NCBI GenBank assembly: GCA_009363875.1
Contig: CM018686.1
Span: 8,556,001 to 8,620,000 of the forward strand
Reading direction: 5' to 3'
From: Mikania micrantha
Lineage: Eukaryota > Streptophyta > Magnoliopsida > Asterales > Asteraceae
DNA: 64,000 nt
The notes under the pieces were generated by a model. That model saw only the letters and a program-made list of their open reading frames with translations, did no database searches and had not been told where the DNA came from. The translations under genes were made by a program, and so were the position numbers. Of this stretch, positions 1 to 11,306 are shown piece after piece (the first letter of the stretch is position 1; every line of letters begins with the position of its first letter).

Positions 1-1907
1 GGCAGCTTATTCTGAACCAGAGCCGAGCACCTAGCTCCGAAAGTCACGGTAGAGAGTGTCTCCAACTTCTTCTTGTTAGACAGGAGGTCTTTCAAGAACT
101 TAGCATATTTCGGCATATGCTGGAGGGCCTCAACAAATGGGAGATTGATCTTAAGCTGCTTAAACATCTCCAGAAAGTGTCCATACTCTTGATCACGCTT
201 CATCTGCAGTGCGCGTGCGGGATATGGAAGCTTAGTCAAATCAATCTCAGGCTCCTCCGCCACTCTCTTACCCTTCTTCTTCTCTTCTACCTTCCCCTTC
301 CTCAACCTATCAACTGAAGACTCGCTGCTCGGCGCGGTACTTGTTGGGACTAGCCTCACGGGCGCCCCTGCAGGAGTCTCCATCTCTATTTCCTCGTCCA
401 CCGGTTCATCCTCATCAGGTATGACCGGTGGTGGCAGCTCTACCTCTCCTCCTCGACCACTGCGTGTGGTCACTGCCTTCACATGACCCCTCGGGTTAGA
501 ATCTGTGTTCGCCCTAAAAGATCCACCCGGTCTATCATCGAACCGCTTCGCCAACTCACCAACCGACCGCTGCAGATCCAAGAATCCAGCCTGCTGATTC
601 CTCAATAGTGTGTCGTGCTCCTCGATCTTCTGGTCCCGTAGCTTGTCCTTGTCCATAATCTGCTGAAGCATCTTCATCTGCTGCGCCATCATGTCCTCAA
701 GCTTCGTGTCTCTGTCTCGGCTACCTGAACTCTCGGGAGTATCTCTCTCAGTGATCGGGATCTGACGAGCCGGTGGCTTCTCGTACGAGCTGTTGTGGTT
801 CCCCCGCCAATTCGACTGCTGATTCTGATGTTGTCCCTGGTTCTGATTCCTCCAATTCTAATTCTGATTCCAGCTGGGGTTTGGGTTGTAAGGCCTATTC
901 CATCCAGAATTGATGGCCTCAACCTGTGCCTGATCAGTAACCGGGCACTCAGCAGTAGTATGTCCACCCCGACATATCTCACACTTAGCCGCTGCCATTG
1001 TCAATTCCTTAATATCCTTAGCCAGTGCCTCTAAGGCTGCAGCAGTGCTAGTGTCGGGCGTGACATGATGCATCCCTCTAATAGGGATGGGCGGAGCAAC
1101 AGTGGGCTTAACTGCCGGTGCAGGTCTCCTCACGTATGATGGGTCCTCATACTCAGCTAGGGCAAAATCTTCAAACATTGCCTCACACTCCTCAGGCTCC
1201 TTCTTATCCATGATGTGTCCCCCAGCAGCAGTGTTGAACCTTCTCTTCGTCTCCAAGGTAAGTCCATTATAGAACTTCTCAACTAAAGCCCAATCGGATA
1301 GGCCATGCTGGGGGCATGTGCTCAGAAGGGAGTTAAACCGCTCCCATGCCAAATAATATGGCTCATCATCATCCATACGGAGTGAATGGATCTGATCTCT
1401 AAGTCTGGCAGATTTAGAAGGAGGATAGTACTTCTTCAGAAACTTGGTCTGCAGATCAGCCCAAGTGGTGATGGAATCCCTGGGAAGTAAATTCAACCAG
1501 GTCGCGGCTCGGCCCGCGAGAGTAAACGGAAACAGACGGAGATAGACAGCCTCCTCAGAAACGCCTTTGATGCGAAAGGTATCGCATATACGCACGAATA
1601 GAGAAAGATGGCCGGGGGCGTCCTCATCATCAAGGCCATGAAACTGAGTCGAGTTCGTAATGGTAGACATAACATGCGACGGGATCTGCCAGTTGTTGTT
1701 GTTGACTCCCGGACGTGTGATGGCAGATCGGGCTCCAACAACTCCATGACTAGCAAGCTCGTGAACAGTCCGCCTCTGTGGCGGAGGTGGTGGTGGTTCC
1801 ATATCAAAAGAGGGATCAAGAAAACTTACCTGCTGTCGGGCCCGCAGAATCTGCTATGGTGATGTAAGCTCAAACTCTGGTGCTCCCTGCGAACGGGTGT
1901 GGGGCAT
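1..1907 (-). pseudogene. Gag polyprotein of Tat/Athila element, two in-frame stops, truncated by window edge
   Basis: Gag forms the retrotransposon particle. The first ATG in frame is at 1907-1905 (MPHTRSQGAPEFEL). A retrotransposon gag domain (DAPGHLSLFVRICDTF through WLNLLPRDSITTWADL) lies around 1650-1200, and a zinc knuckle CEICRGGHTTAEC lies near 990. The frame runs to the window edge through a Gln/Asn-rich stretch, a charged linker and a typical pre-protease segment (LPFVEALQHMPKYAKFLKDL). Two TAG codons interrupt the same frame, at 1856-1854 and 860-858. Both stand where CAG (Gln) fits the context. No frameshift was seen in the stretches I translated. An internal ATG at 1802 gives a 314-residue ORF between the two stops. 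Confidence 0.85.
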
Positions 1908-2116
1908 ACAACTATCGACAACCTAATTAAACAAACAAATAAGAATCAAGTAATCATAGAAAAACCTAATCTAAGGCACAAGTAGCAGATAACAGGCAAA
2001 GGCACTAAAAGAGAAATAAAATTAAACCTAAAAATAAAAATTAAGCTATAGAGGGGAAAAGTAGAAAATAAGCAAATGAAGGCCACAAACTAAGTAATCT
2101 TTGCTATTGCCTAGTG

Positions 2117-2134
2117 TCCCCGACAACGGCGCCA
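2117..2134 (-). other. Primer-binding site, tRNA-Asp type
   Basis: On the minus strand the site reads TGGCGCCGTTGTCGGGGA. It begins 6 bases after the LTR end and complements the 3' end of plant tRNA-Asp, the usual primer of Tat/Athila elements. This fixes the LTR boundary and element orientation. Confidence 0.85.
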
Positions 2135-2140
2135 AAAACT

Positions 2141-3863
2141 TGATGCGAACGGTCAGTATACTAAAAACAAGACTAAATTTAATCTAATTAACCTAAGCTA
2201 AAGACACCAAATCTAATCCTAGACCTATACTTAACCTAAACACCTAGTAATAATCGGAAAACCTAAACTAGACCGCTCCTAAGGCAAGTGTACCTGTCGG
2301 TGGCAGAATAGCTGACGGAAGTCCGGATATCGAACCAACGGACACTAGTAGAACAAACTAAACCTAGACTGTGAACTTAACTAAGGTAAAAGATGGGGGG
2401 GGGGGGGTTTGGTGCTAACTGACAACCAGATCAGGCTGAAACTGACTAAGTGAACTAAACTAACAACTACACTAAAAACAGCAAACTAAACTGATAATGA
2501 AACTGGAATCTAACTGCAGTAAGGAAAACTGGTATATCTAGGCTGGGATTCAAAAGTATGACAGATGCTGAATTGGACTGATCTATGAATTATGAAGACT
2601 AGGATCTTATGAATCAGACTAAGGAATACCTAATGGGACCCAGATCAGATACCAGGCAACTCCAATGGATAACCTAAGGCTGTAATATATGCACTAGTCT
2701 ATCGGGTCACCTTCCGGAATTTTCCTGATATGCAATTGCACTCAAACGGGTGAATCACCTCCCGGATTTCTCCACCCGTTTGTATCCTAAGATACTGGAG
2801 AACTATAAAGTTGACAACTTTGACATGGATTGACACTGACACTAAGTAGATCTAAGACAACGCCCTCCCGGGTCGTTTAACTCAAAAATCCTAAGTGTAA
2901 GAGACCAACCATCTAACCTATCACCTCCCGGATTTCTAGGTTAGGTTACACATGCAAATAACTATATTTAATGAAGTCTAATCCTATGGAATGTGATCAA
3001 CAACCCATAAACTAACCTAAAACACAAAGTAGTAGGCCTAACATGTATCTATGTGTGGAAAGACCTTCCTAAACACATGCGGATCAAACATACACCAAAT
3101 ATAATCATTCAACATCCATAAAAACCATCAAAGATTCAAACTTTACAGCTGATTACAAAGCATATATCATCATTAAGCATAAATCAAGTCCAAAATCATC
3201 AAAGATCACAACTTTATCATCCCAAACCTAGAGACAACCATAGATCTAGCCACAAAACATACTAACAGTAGCTAAACAAGTCTGAATCAAGTCTAAATAC
3301 ATCAAAGATCAAAACTTTAAACTAAGAACATGTAAAGAAAAGGAGAATACTCAAGAACAAGGTCCTTCTTCACTTATACAAGCCCTAATCAAGCTCTTCC
3401 ATCCATGGTTAAGCTCCAGCAGCCTCCTAGCTTGATTAGGGTTCCAAAGTCGCAAAAGAAGTCCCTCAAAACGGTTGGAATGCGATCCATTTATAGAGGG
3501 CTTGAAATTAGGGTTTTAGGCCCAAAAATCATCTGGGGCGTAACGCCTGACGTGGATGCAAATAGTCAGGCGTGGCGCGCGAGATTAAGGGAAAGTTGGC
3601 GGCTGATGGTTCCGCGCGTAACGCCTAAGTCCAAGTCTCCACGATAGGCGTACCGCCTAGGGTTACTTTTCTTGATTTCTTCGTTTGTTCACCCGCTCTC
3701 GATTCCGACGCCCGTTTGCCTTCATTTCCGCTCCTCCGGGACACATTCCTGCATAAAAACACTAAAATGTAAAAAGGAAATAAAATCGACTCGAAATATA
3801 TACAAAACTAACGAAAACTGACCCGAATATGTACGAAAACGGATATGTTAAACTAACACATCA
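2141..3863 (-). repeat. 5' LTR of the Tat/Athila element
   Basis: About 1.72 kb, bounded by the inverted ends TGATG (2141) and CATCA (3863). The inner boundary abuts the primer site and the outer one abuts interrupted copia coding sequence. It contains a run of about 11 G near 2396 and several GCGTAACGCC-like palindromic motifs at 3537-3660. No coding capacity is supported. The second LTR is outside the window, so its age cannot be estimated here. Confidence 0.8.
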
Positions 3864-4774
3864 AATGTCTCTGCAAGGACTTTGAATCACTGATGTAATC
3901 CAAGTTTGAAATGAGTTCAATGGGAGAACTCACCTTCTTTCTTGGACTACAGGTGAAACAAACTCCTATAAGGATTTTTATTAGTCAATCAAAATATGTC
4001 AAGGACATTCTTGAAAGATTCAAGCTTTCTGATTGCAAACCACTGGGAACTCCTATGTCCAAGACAACATCTCTTAGCCCTGATCTTGAGGGGGAGGATG
4101 TTGATCAACACCAGTACAGGGCAATGATAGGTTCCTTGATGTATCTCACAGCAAGCAGGCCAGATATCATGTTTGCAACTTGTGTGTGTGCAAGATTTCA
4201 GGCCAATCCTAAAGTCTCACATATGCTGGCTGTGAAAAGAATTTTTAGATACCTCAAAGGAGCATCAAGTCTAGGATTATGGTATCCTAGAAATGAAGAT
4301 TTCCAGTTCATGGCTTACACTGACAGTGATTATGGGGGTTGCAACATCAGCAAGAAATCTACATCAGGAGGATGTCAATTCCTTGGATCCAGGATTGTGT
4401 CTTGGCAATGCAAGAAACAGTCATGTGTATCTACCTCTACTGCAGAGGCAGAATACATAGCTGCTTCTAGCTGCTGTGCACAAGTTATCTGGATTCAAAA
4501 TCAGATGAAAGATTATGGAGTAGACCTGTTCAACACTCCTATTCAGATATACAACTCAAGTGCAATCTCCATCACCAACAATCCTGTCAAACATTCCAAG
4601 ACCAAGCACATTGACATCAGATATCACTTCATCAGAGATTGTGCAGAGAAGAAGTTAATCCATCTAGTCAAAGTTGATACAGAACACAATCTGGCTGATC
4701 TCTTCACCAAGGCTTTTGATGAAGGAAGATTCAGGTACCTAATAACAGCCATTGGGATGATTAACTTTGAATAA
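3864..4774 (+). pseudogene. Ty1/copia pol: end of reverse transcriptase and RNase H
   Basis: The frame starts inside the RT palm/thumb (CKDFESLM then MGELTFFLGLQVKQ near 3927-3962) and runs through the copia RNase H: YTDSDYGG near 4317, KKSTSGGCQFLG, STAEAEYIAASSC near 4440 and KHSKTKHIDIRYHFI near 4590. It ends at TAA 4772-4774. The left edge is the breakpoint of the gypsy insertion. A TAA at 3896-3898 sits in frame where copia RTs usually have Gln (LM-Q-SKFEM). Downstream of this stop 287 codons stay open from the ATG at 3911. Catalytic Asp residues of the RNase H are present, so the decay is recent or mild. Confidence 0.9.
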
Positions 4775-4794
4775 ATGTATTAATAAGGAATGAA

Positions 4795-5215
4795 TAATTC
4801 TTCGGAAGATAAACTTAACTTATCTTCTGATGAGTAAATACTCAGCAGAAGATAGGTTAAGTCTTCGGAAGCATTATTTCTTCCTTAGTCGGAAGTTCTC
4901 ATACTTCAGAAGCTAAATTACCTTCTGAAGTAATATTCTTCCGATACATTAACTTCGGAAGCTTAGTCTTCTGAAGGTACTCTTCAGAAGAAGGTGTCTT
5001 TCGAAGAACATTTTGTCTGATGAACTTATCTAATATTTCAGAAGCAATGCTTCCGATGGTATCAATTTATACTTCGGAAGCAAATCTCTTCTAAAATACT
5101 TTTTGGTCTCATAAACTCCTTCCGAAAGCCATATCTTCGGAAGCAACTTAGCCCTTAGCAAATTTTTGGACATTCATTGCGAAACACAGCTGTCATCGGA
5201 AGACCTTTTTCTGAC
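4795..5215. repeat. Cluster of CTTCGGAAG palindromes between pol and the env-position ORF
   Basis: Five perfect CTTCGGAAG sites begin at 4800, 4863, 4953, 5072 and 5135. Four CTTC[A/T]GAAG variants begin at 4904, 4922, 4968 and 4982. Many half sites (CTTCCGA, TCGGAAG) lie between them. The 420-bp stretch has no coding potential. It lies just upstream of a TATA box, so a cis-regulatory role is an inference. The sites are not heat-shock elements, because the TTC and GAA halves are separated by one base, not two. Confidence 0.7.
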
Positions 5216-5267
5216 ATCCGGATCTCAAATTTAATGTGTCTATATATTAAATGCTGACATCCTAAGG

Positions 5268-5275
5268 TATAAAAG
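5268..5275 (+). promoter_or_regulatory. TATA box upstream of the env-position ORF
   Basis: TATAAAAG in the context AAGGTATAAAAGGTC lies 91 bp before the ATG at 5366. It is followed by a CT-rich, leader-like stretch (TTTTCTCTCACC). Position and sequence fit a core promoter for a separate mRNA. Transcription is not shown by sequence alone. Confidence 0.5.
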
Positions 5276-5365
5276 GTCTCCCGCTCATTCATTTTCTCTC
5301 ACCGTTTCACTTCAAATTGATTTTCACTTTTCTCTCCAATCGTAACCTAAAAACCTCCGATCAAA

Positions 5366-8300
5366 ATGGCTCTTCTTGCATTCAAACCTGCCCACAACCT
5401 TCCCGCGGAGTTGTCAGCAGACAGTGATGCTGATTTTGCTCCGATCATCTCCTTTCTTCAAAGGAGCAGGTATTTCTTTGCACTCACTGTTCAGCCCATG
5501 GTGTATGAATCTCATCACCAACAATTTTGGGCATCTTGTTCTGTTTCTTCATCTCCCAATGGTAGGATTTTGCATGCCACTATTGATGATCATCCTATTT
5601 CTATCACAGTGGAGACCATCTGTCGGCATCTTCAACTTAGTGATGTCGGAGGAAGGGTCTCATTCACTAAGGATGAGGTAGCATCGACCTTCAGGTCGAT
5701 GGGGTACGAAGGTCCTCTCCCTACAACAACCTATTTGAAAGGTAGAGTGTCCTATAATTACAAGTACCTCATACATTTGTTCCTACATTGTCTTTCCAAT
5801 AAGACAGGAGGTTGGGATCAAGTTCCGTCTGACTTAGCCTCGGCTATTCACGGTTTGATCTCCAACCAACTCTTTAACTTTTCTGCTTTCATTTTCAATA
5901 ATTTGGTTGACAATATTTCGTCACCAAAGAAATTTTGTATGTATCCCAGGTTTTTGCAACAAATATTTTATGGGGAGTTGGGCACTTCCCTCTCCCTAAC
6001 TGGGAATACATACAAAATACCCTTCGTCTCTTCCAAGGTTTTTGTGCAGCTAAAGAAGAAGAGTGCCCAGTTCTTTGGGAACTTCAATCCTCTTATTCCC
6101 TCTATGGAGTTACCTACTCCTGAAGGTGACAGCTCTGTTGCACCCACAGATGCTGAACACACACCTTCCACTTCTGTTCATCATCCCATAAAGATTACCT
6201 ACAAACGCAAACAAACCCCTGTACAGCTCTCTACAGCTGTTCAGGCCCCTTCCTCTGAACCCGTCAACAAAAAGGTGAATAGAACTGCTATGGGCATAGT
6301 TCCACCTAAGGTGAAAGCCACACCTATAGTTACTCCACAGGTTCTTCCTCTGGAATCTGTGGCTGCCCCTAACCAGTCTGATAGCCCTCAGAGTATGTCA
6401 CCATACATACCTGAGAATATGCAAAGAGATGCCCCCATTATTGAGTCTGCTTCTGATGAAGCAACTCCACTAGATCAGAGACTGTCTCCCAAGTCTCCAG
6501 GTTCATATCACCCCAACATGCCCCGCACCCATACTATTACCCAGGCTCACAGAACTGCAGCTCTAACTGTGGAGGAACCACTCTCTCCCACTTCCCAAAC
6601 ACTTATGAGAGTGGTGACACAGTTACAAGCTAGGTTCCCTGACCCAGAGCCTACCACATCAGAGGTTGATCCCAGGCGTGAAGAAGGGATCAATAAAGAT
6701 GAGGCTGCCACTACTGATGAACCTTCTCACGTTCTTCAGGACAGTGGTACAGGCAATAGGACCTCATCTGCGGCAACCAACATTGGGGAGGACTTCTTTG
6801 AGGCCCTTCTCAATGAGGGGAATCCAGGGTGCCAAGAAACCACATCTGGTGGTGGAGGTGCAGGAGCTAGGATCAGAACTCCATCACCCCATGATTCTAC
6901 TCAGGTAGATGAGGGCACCAAAACACAGGAATTGACGGCTACCATCACATCCCTCTAAGCCAGGGTAGCTTATCTGGAAGCTGAGGTGGCTACCCGCGGC
7001 TTGAGGTCCAGACTAAAGATGCTACAATTCTGGACCTCCGGAGGCGACCCCTAGTGATCTTCTCCCCTCTCCATACTGATCCTGCTACAACTACCTTTAT
7101 CTCCCCTTCTCCTGATGCTACCAAAAAGGGGGAGAAGGAACCTTCCGCAGGGTCAGAACCAGAAGCAAGAGAAGAGGAAGTTGTACAAGAATCCAACCCA
7201 TCCTTAGTCACCTTGACTAATGAATGGGATAAATTCTTGAGCACCTACTTCCATGACTCCACTACTTCCTCTTCCTCTTCTTCTGAGGCAACGGAGGCTG
7301 CCAAAGAGACAGAGCAAGAAGTCAGAACAACAAATTTCTCTTTGGAGCCTAGGTCTCTTGCTGAGACTCATCAGACCCCTGCTGAGACTCATCAGTCCCC
7401 TTCTGGGACTAAGTCTCCAGCGGAGACTCAACAGTCCCCTGTTGGGACTAAGTCTCCTTCTGAGACTGCAGCCCAGGTTTCCATGGAGGAAACTATCCAA
7501 GAACAACCTTCAATCTCCATGGAACCTGTGTCTCCTTCTGGAAAAAAGGCTTTCGAATACCTCTCCTCCTCTCCTAAGCTCTATGTGGAAACTAATAAAG
7601 AATCATCTAAGGTGGTTGGTCAACCGGAGGGGGCAGTGAATGCTAAGTTTAACTCCGAAGCTGTAGCTGCTTCCGAAGGCCCAATCATTCTTAATGTTTC
7701 CTCCACAGAGGAGCTACTTGCCAATGAACCAGCTGGTGAGGCAACAGGAGACATCTCCTCTGGGGCAAAATTAACTGCTGATGAAAAAGGAAAAAGAAAA
7801 TTAACCCCAGAGGAGGAAGCTGAACAGGAGGAGAGAAGACCACCGAAAAGGAAGGGCCGACCAGGATGAAGAACGAGTTAGACTCTCTGCTCTGCTCGAA
7901 GAAAAAGGCTATGACTTTGATGAAGTATGGCTCTGGTCGGTGCCTCAGATGGCTGCTGAGCTGTATAAGGTGCAGAAGCAAGAACAGGCAGCTACTGCAT
8001 CTAAAGCCATTATGAAACTAACAAAGAAACAAAAGGAGGATGCCTACAGAAACAGAATGAAGGCCATCCTCCTCCAATATGGCTTCCATGCTCGACAGCT
8101 AGGCCCAATGAAGAACTCAACCATGGATATGCACTTACGAGATATAAAAACAAAGGTTGCCAGAGGTGAGTTGCCTTCATTGGAGCAGATCCAAGCACAA
8201 AGAGCAAGTCTGAATCCAGGCTTAGGCTCAGGGGGAGTGGCTATAGAAATCCCCATCACTAGTGCAGGGATCATACAGGGTGAGGAAGTCATGTATGGGG

Positions 8301-9022
8301 AAGCAACAAAAGCCATGTTCCCCAACATGTTTCCTATCAACCCTAAAGAAGAACAAGCATCTCCTCCATCTAGCCCCTCAATGGATAACATGCCAATCTC
8401 TTCAGTGATCAAAATCAGAAAGGGAAAGGTAGCTAAAAGAACTACAGTACCTGATCCTGAAAGACAATCTATGGCAGATGAGAGGAGACCAAATTCTCCA
8501 AGAACTGAGGCTGCAAGCCTAGAGCCCACTGCAAGAGCAGATGATACAGTGGGATCCAATGTGGAGGATCAACAGGGCAGAGAACAGAGGGGTGAAGCTG
8601 TGGCTCAAGACTCACTAAGATTCAGAAGAAGAAAGAGCATAGCTAGAAAGAAAAAGAGTACAAATCCTATCTCCTCTGACTCTAAGCCTCAAGCTGCACT
8701 CTCAGTACCTGAAGCCACACAAGAAACAGCTCCAGCAACCACACAATCACAGGAAGATTTAAGAGACATCCATGGGCTAATGCATGAGCATTCATATATC
8801 CCCTTAGTGAAATGGAGCTTCAATGCACAAGAAAAGATCTTCATTCTCACTAACTACAATGGAGTAATAAAGCTCTTGAATCTTGTGCAGCTGATGGTGT
8901 TAGCCAATCCCTATGTCCTTGACCTAGAAAAGCTCCCTCTCAATAATCCTGATAATGGATCAGATGGGAGGTCAGAAGACAAAGACTTCCGATATTATTC
9001 CTTTATCAAAGGCTGTAGCTGA
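5366..9022 (+). pseudogene. Env-position ORF of the copia element, broken by one stop and two frameshifts
   Basis: The conceptual ORF is about 1,200 codons. Segment 5366-6958 begins MALLAFKPAHNLPAEL. Its first ~230 residues (HHQQFWASCSV, SNKTGGWDQVPSDLAS, KKFCMYPRFLQQIF) resemble an uncharacterised protein very common in Asteraceae copia elements. A Pro/Ser/Thr-rich stretch follows, with a short heptad stretch at the TAA 6956-6958, where CAA would fit. The frame shifts near 6990-7050 and the next segment (7054-7869) carries AETHQ[T/S]P and GTKSP repeats. It shifts back near 7860, and 7940-9022 is basic and ends GCS at 9022. A third break near 8980 is possible because another frame (IIPLSKAVAEYFH) looks coding there. 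I saw no convincing signal peptide or transmembrane segment, so calling it an envelope would go beyond the evidence. Confidence 0.7.
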
Positions 9023-9058
9023 GTACTTTCATAGTACAAAAGGGTCTGACACAAGACA

Positions 9059-9580
9059 TGTTGATCTGAGTAAAGACAAAGACAACACACCTAGAGTCTG
9101 TGAAAGCTCCTTACTTCTCTACTTAAGCATTAAATGCAAAAGATCATCTGAACTCTGAAGATCATTAACATTAAATGTCTTTTGTATTTAGTAGTCTTTT
9201 GTAAAGTCAATGTCTATGAATGTAATGATTGTGATTGAGTGTCTTAGCCTGTTAAGACACTCAACATACTAGAATAAGCTTTACTTTGTGTATTGTCTAG
9301 TATACCCAACTTGTATTCCTACGTGTATACGGTTGTAGCCTTGGCTATATAACCTCTCATTGTAAATCGACTAAGAGTGGGTGATTGAAGGTTGTATTAC
9401 TTTGAGAGAAATATAGCTTTGAGCTTGAATTTATTTCTTGTGTTCTTATTGTTAATTCAAAGATTATTTGATCACCATTGAGTGTTTGTGAGATCCTTCT
9501 AATAGATATTCCGCATCTGTTAGATTGTAAGTAAGAAATACTTGTGAAGTGTTGTTTAGGTTGAACAACCCGATCCAACA
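9059..9580 (+). repeat. 3' LTR of the copia element
   Basis: 522 bp with inverted ends TGTTGATC and GATCCAACA. It contains a TATA box (CTATATAAC, 9345-9353) and lies directly after the env-position ORF. The upstream ACAAAAGGG (about 9036) is a weak polypurine tract, so the 5' boundary is less certain than the 3' one. The following five bases are TCCAT, and the matching TSD would lie left of the window. Confidence 0.65.
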
Positions 9581-10468
9581 TCCATGGTCAGGATTCTGAG
9601 AAGTAGACTGATGGCCTCTGAGTGCTTGCCATACAGTGATTTCTCATTTTCCACTAATGTTGTAAACTTAATGGAAATGCTGAAGCTATGGATGAAATGG
9701 ATGGCAGGTAAGGCGCTTAATTATCATTAACAACAATGTCCTATGTGGCTTAGTATGTGGTGGGACGGCGTCTGGGCGGGTCGTAGGCTCGACTCAGGGG
9801 TATGCCCTATATATAAGCATACTGAGTTGGATGATACAGGTGTTGTTAATGAGGTTAAGGCTGTTACCGAAGGGATTTGGGAATGCTATTGGGTAGATAA
9901 CTTAAACTTCTAAACATGATGCTTAAAACGATGATGGAATTGAATGGTAGGTAAAATGCTTAATTATCATTAACAACAATGTCCTATGTGGCTTAGTATG
10001 TGTGGGACGGCATCTGGGCGGGTTGTAGGCTCGACTCAGGGGTATGCCCTATATATAAGCATACCGAGTTGGATGATACAGGAGTTGTTAATGAGGTTAA
10101 GGTTTTATCAAGAAGGTTTGCAAAACTATTTTTCAAATACTCAAATTATATGAACTCACCAACCATTGTGTTGACTTTGTTTTCTCACATGCTTTCTCAG
10201 GTGATGCACAGGATTAAGCTAAGGCTCAGGATTGCATGCTAGGATGTCAGATAGAGGACCTAGTAGTTTTTGAGAAGCACATATTTTGTTGACAATTGTA
10301 ACTTAACTTTGTAAACCTTAGTTTTATGCTATATTGTGCTTTAGTTATTCTCAATGTTGATGCTATGTAAGCAATCTGATCATCACGATTATCACTCACG
10401 ATATCGCACCTCGAGAACTTTCCGCCCGACGGGAAAGTCGATCCAGCCCCCCGGCTCGGGGTGTGACA
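9581..10468 (+). repeat. Probable LTR remnant with an internal tandem duplication
   Basis: The stretch ends CTCGGGGTGTGACA, the usual 3' terminus of Asteraceae gypsy LTRs (compare 52366 and, inverted, 59517). Two near-identical copies of a ~154-bp block lie at 9707-9860 and 9950-10102. Each contains CCCTATATATAAGCAT, a TATA-like site. The left boundary is not found, and no reading frame of interest is seen. Confidence 0.45.
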
Positions 10469-10471
10469 ATA

Positions 10472-10900
10472 TAGGGGATGGTTCCTTTGTTAGCCCTCCC
10501 TTGTTACGATAACCACATTTTTGCGTTTTTTGCCCGAATCTTTGTTTTTTTATGATCTTTAGTATACATAAATAGAGGGGTTTTCTTTTTTGTGTTTTTG
10601 CTAGTTCACCACCGTTTAGAAATTATTTACAAGTGTAAGTAAGTGTAAGTACTTACACTTACTTACATCACACTTACATCAGATATGTGATGTAAGTAAG
10701 TGTAAGTACTTACACTTACTTACACTTGTAAATAATTTCTAAACGGTGATGAATTAGCAAAAACACAAAAAAAAAACCCCTTTTTATGTATAATAAAGAC
10801 CATACAAAAAAAACAAAGATTCGGGCAAAAAAGGCAAAAAAGGTGATAGGGTTATGCGGTTATCGCAATAAGGAAGGGTTAACATTTGATCCTTTCCCTA
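10472..10900. mobile_element. Palindromic (foldback) MITE, copy 1
   Basis: The whole element is an imperfect inverted repeat. The outer end GGGGATGG...TTAGCCCTCCCTT mirrors GGAAGGGTTAACATTTGATCC. The inner arms CACCGTTTAGAAATTATTTAC and their complement flank a core of GTAAGTAAGTGTAAGTACTT palindromes. TA dinucleotides flank both sides. A second copy lies at 58486-58860. There is no coding capacity. The superfamily is not certain; TA flanks favour a TA-inserting element. Confidence 0.75.
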
Positions 10901-10916
10901 TATATATATATATATA

Positions 10917-11306
10917 TAGAGAAGTGTTCAAATAATAACACACTCTTAAAGCAATAACCCAGATAACTTTGCCAAGATAAAGCCGAATCTTGAATTTTTT
11001 TTAAACATCATTGTAGCACAATTAGAACACTATGTTCTTTTATGAGTTTATGAAAATTCATCACTGTTTAAGAGATATCATCGTTATAAGTTTTTGATTT
11101 ACAGCACTGTAACTGTTTTAGGCCCAAAACTTACAACGATGTAAACTCTCAAACGGTGATGAATTTTCACAAACTCATAAAAGAACATGGTGTTCTAATT
11201 GTGTTACAATGATGTTCAAAAAAATTTTTCAAGATTCGGCTTCATCTTAGGAAAGTTATTTGGGTTATTGCTTTAAGAGTGGGTTATTATTTGATCACAA
11301 TCCTAT
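10917..11306. mobile_element. Palindromic MITE of a second family
   Basis: The ends read TATAGAGAAGTGTTCAAATA and, inverted, TATAGGATTGTGATCAAATA. The arms continue with AATAACACACTCTTAAAGCA and its complement, and then with a CATCACCGTTTGAGA-type inner arm. It abuts the previous MITE through a (TA)n tract. It is non-coding. Confidence 0.7.

Larger units (their letters stand above)
1..3863 (-). mobile_element. Tat/Athila-type Ty3/gypsy retrotransposon, 5' part
   Basis: Read on the minus strand the order is LTR (3863-2141), primer-binding site (2134-2117), leader and gag (1907 to the window edge). Pol and the 3' LTR would lie left of base 1. The gag type and a primer site matching tRNA-Asp are typical of the Tat/Athila lineage. 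The element interrupts a copia reverse transcriptase whose sequence starts directly at 3864, so it is the younger insertion. The TSD partner is outside the window; bases 3864-3868 (AATGT) should be repeated at its far end. Confidence 0.85.
3864..9580 (+). mobile_element. Sirevirus-like Ty1/copia retrotransposon, 3' part with env-position ORF
   Basis: The order is the end of copia pol (3864-4774), a palindrome-rich spacer, a TATA box (5268), a long ORF in the env position (5366-9022) and a 3' LTR (9059-9580). An additional long ORF between pol and the 3' LTR is known for Sirevirus copia elements (SIRE1/Maximus type). The 5' part was displaced to the left of the window by the Tat/Athila insertion. 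The Sirevirus assignment rests on architecture and is an inference. Confidence 0.75.

Noticed and set aside
3405..3647. 80-codon open frame inside the Tat/Athila LTR
   Set aside because: Lies within a non-coding LTR, no recognisable domain, and overlaps repeated GCGTAACGCC motifs.
4795..5215. Heat-shock elements
   Set aside because: The heat-shock core needs TTCnnGAA; here TTC and GAA are separated by a single base.
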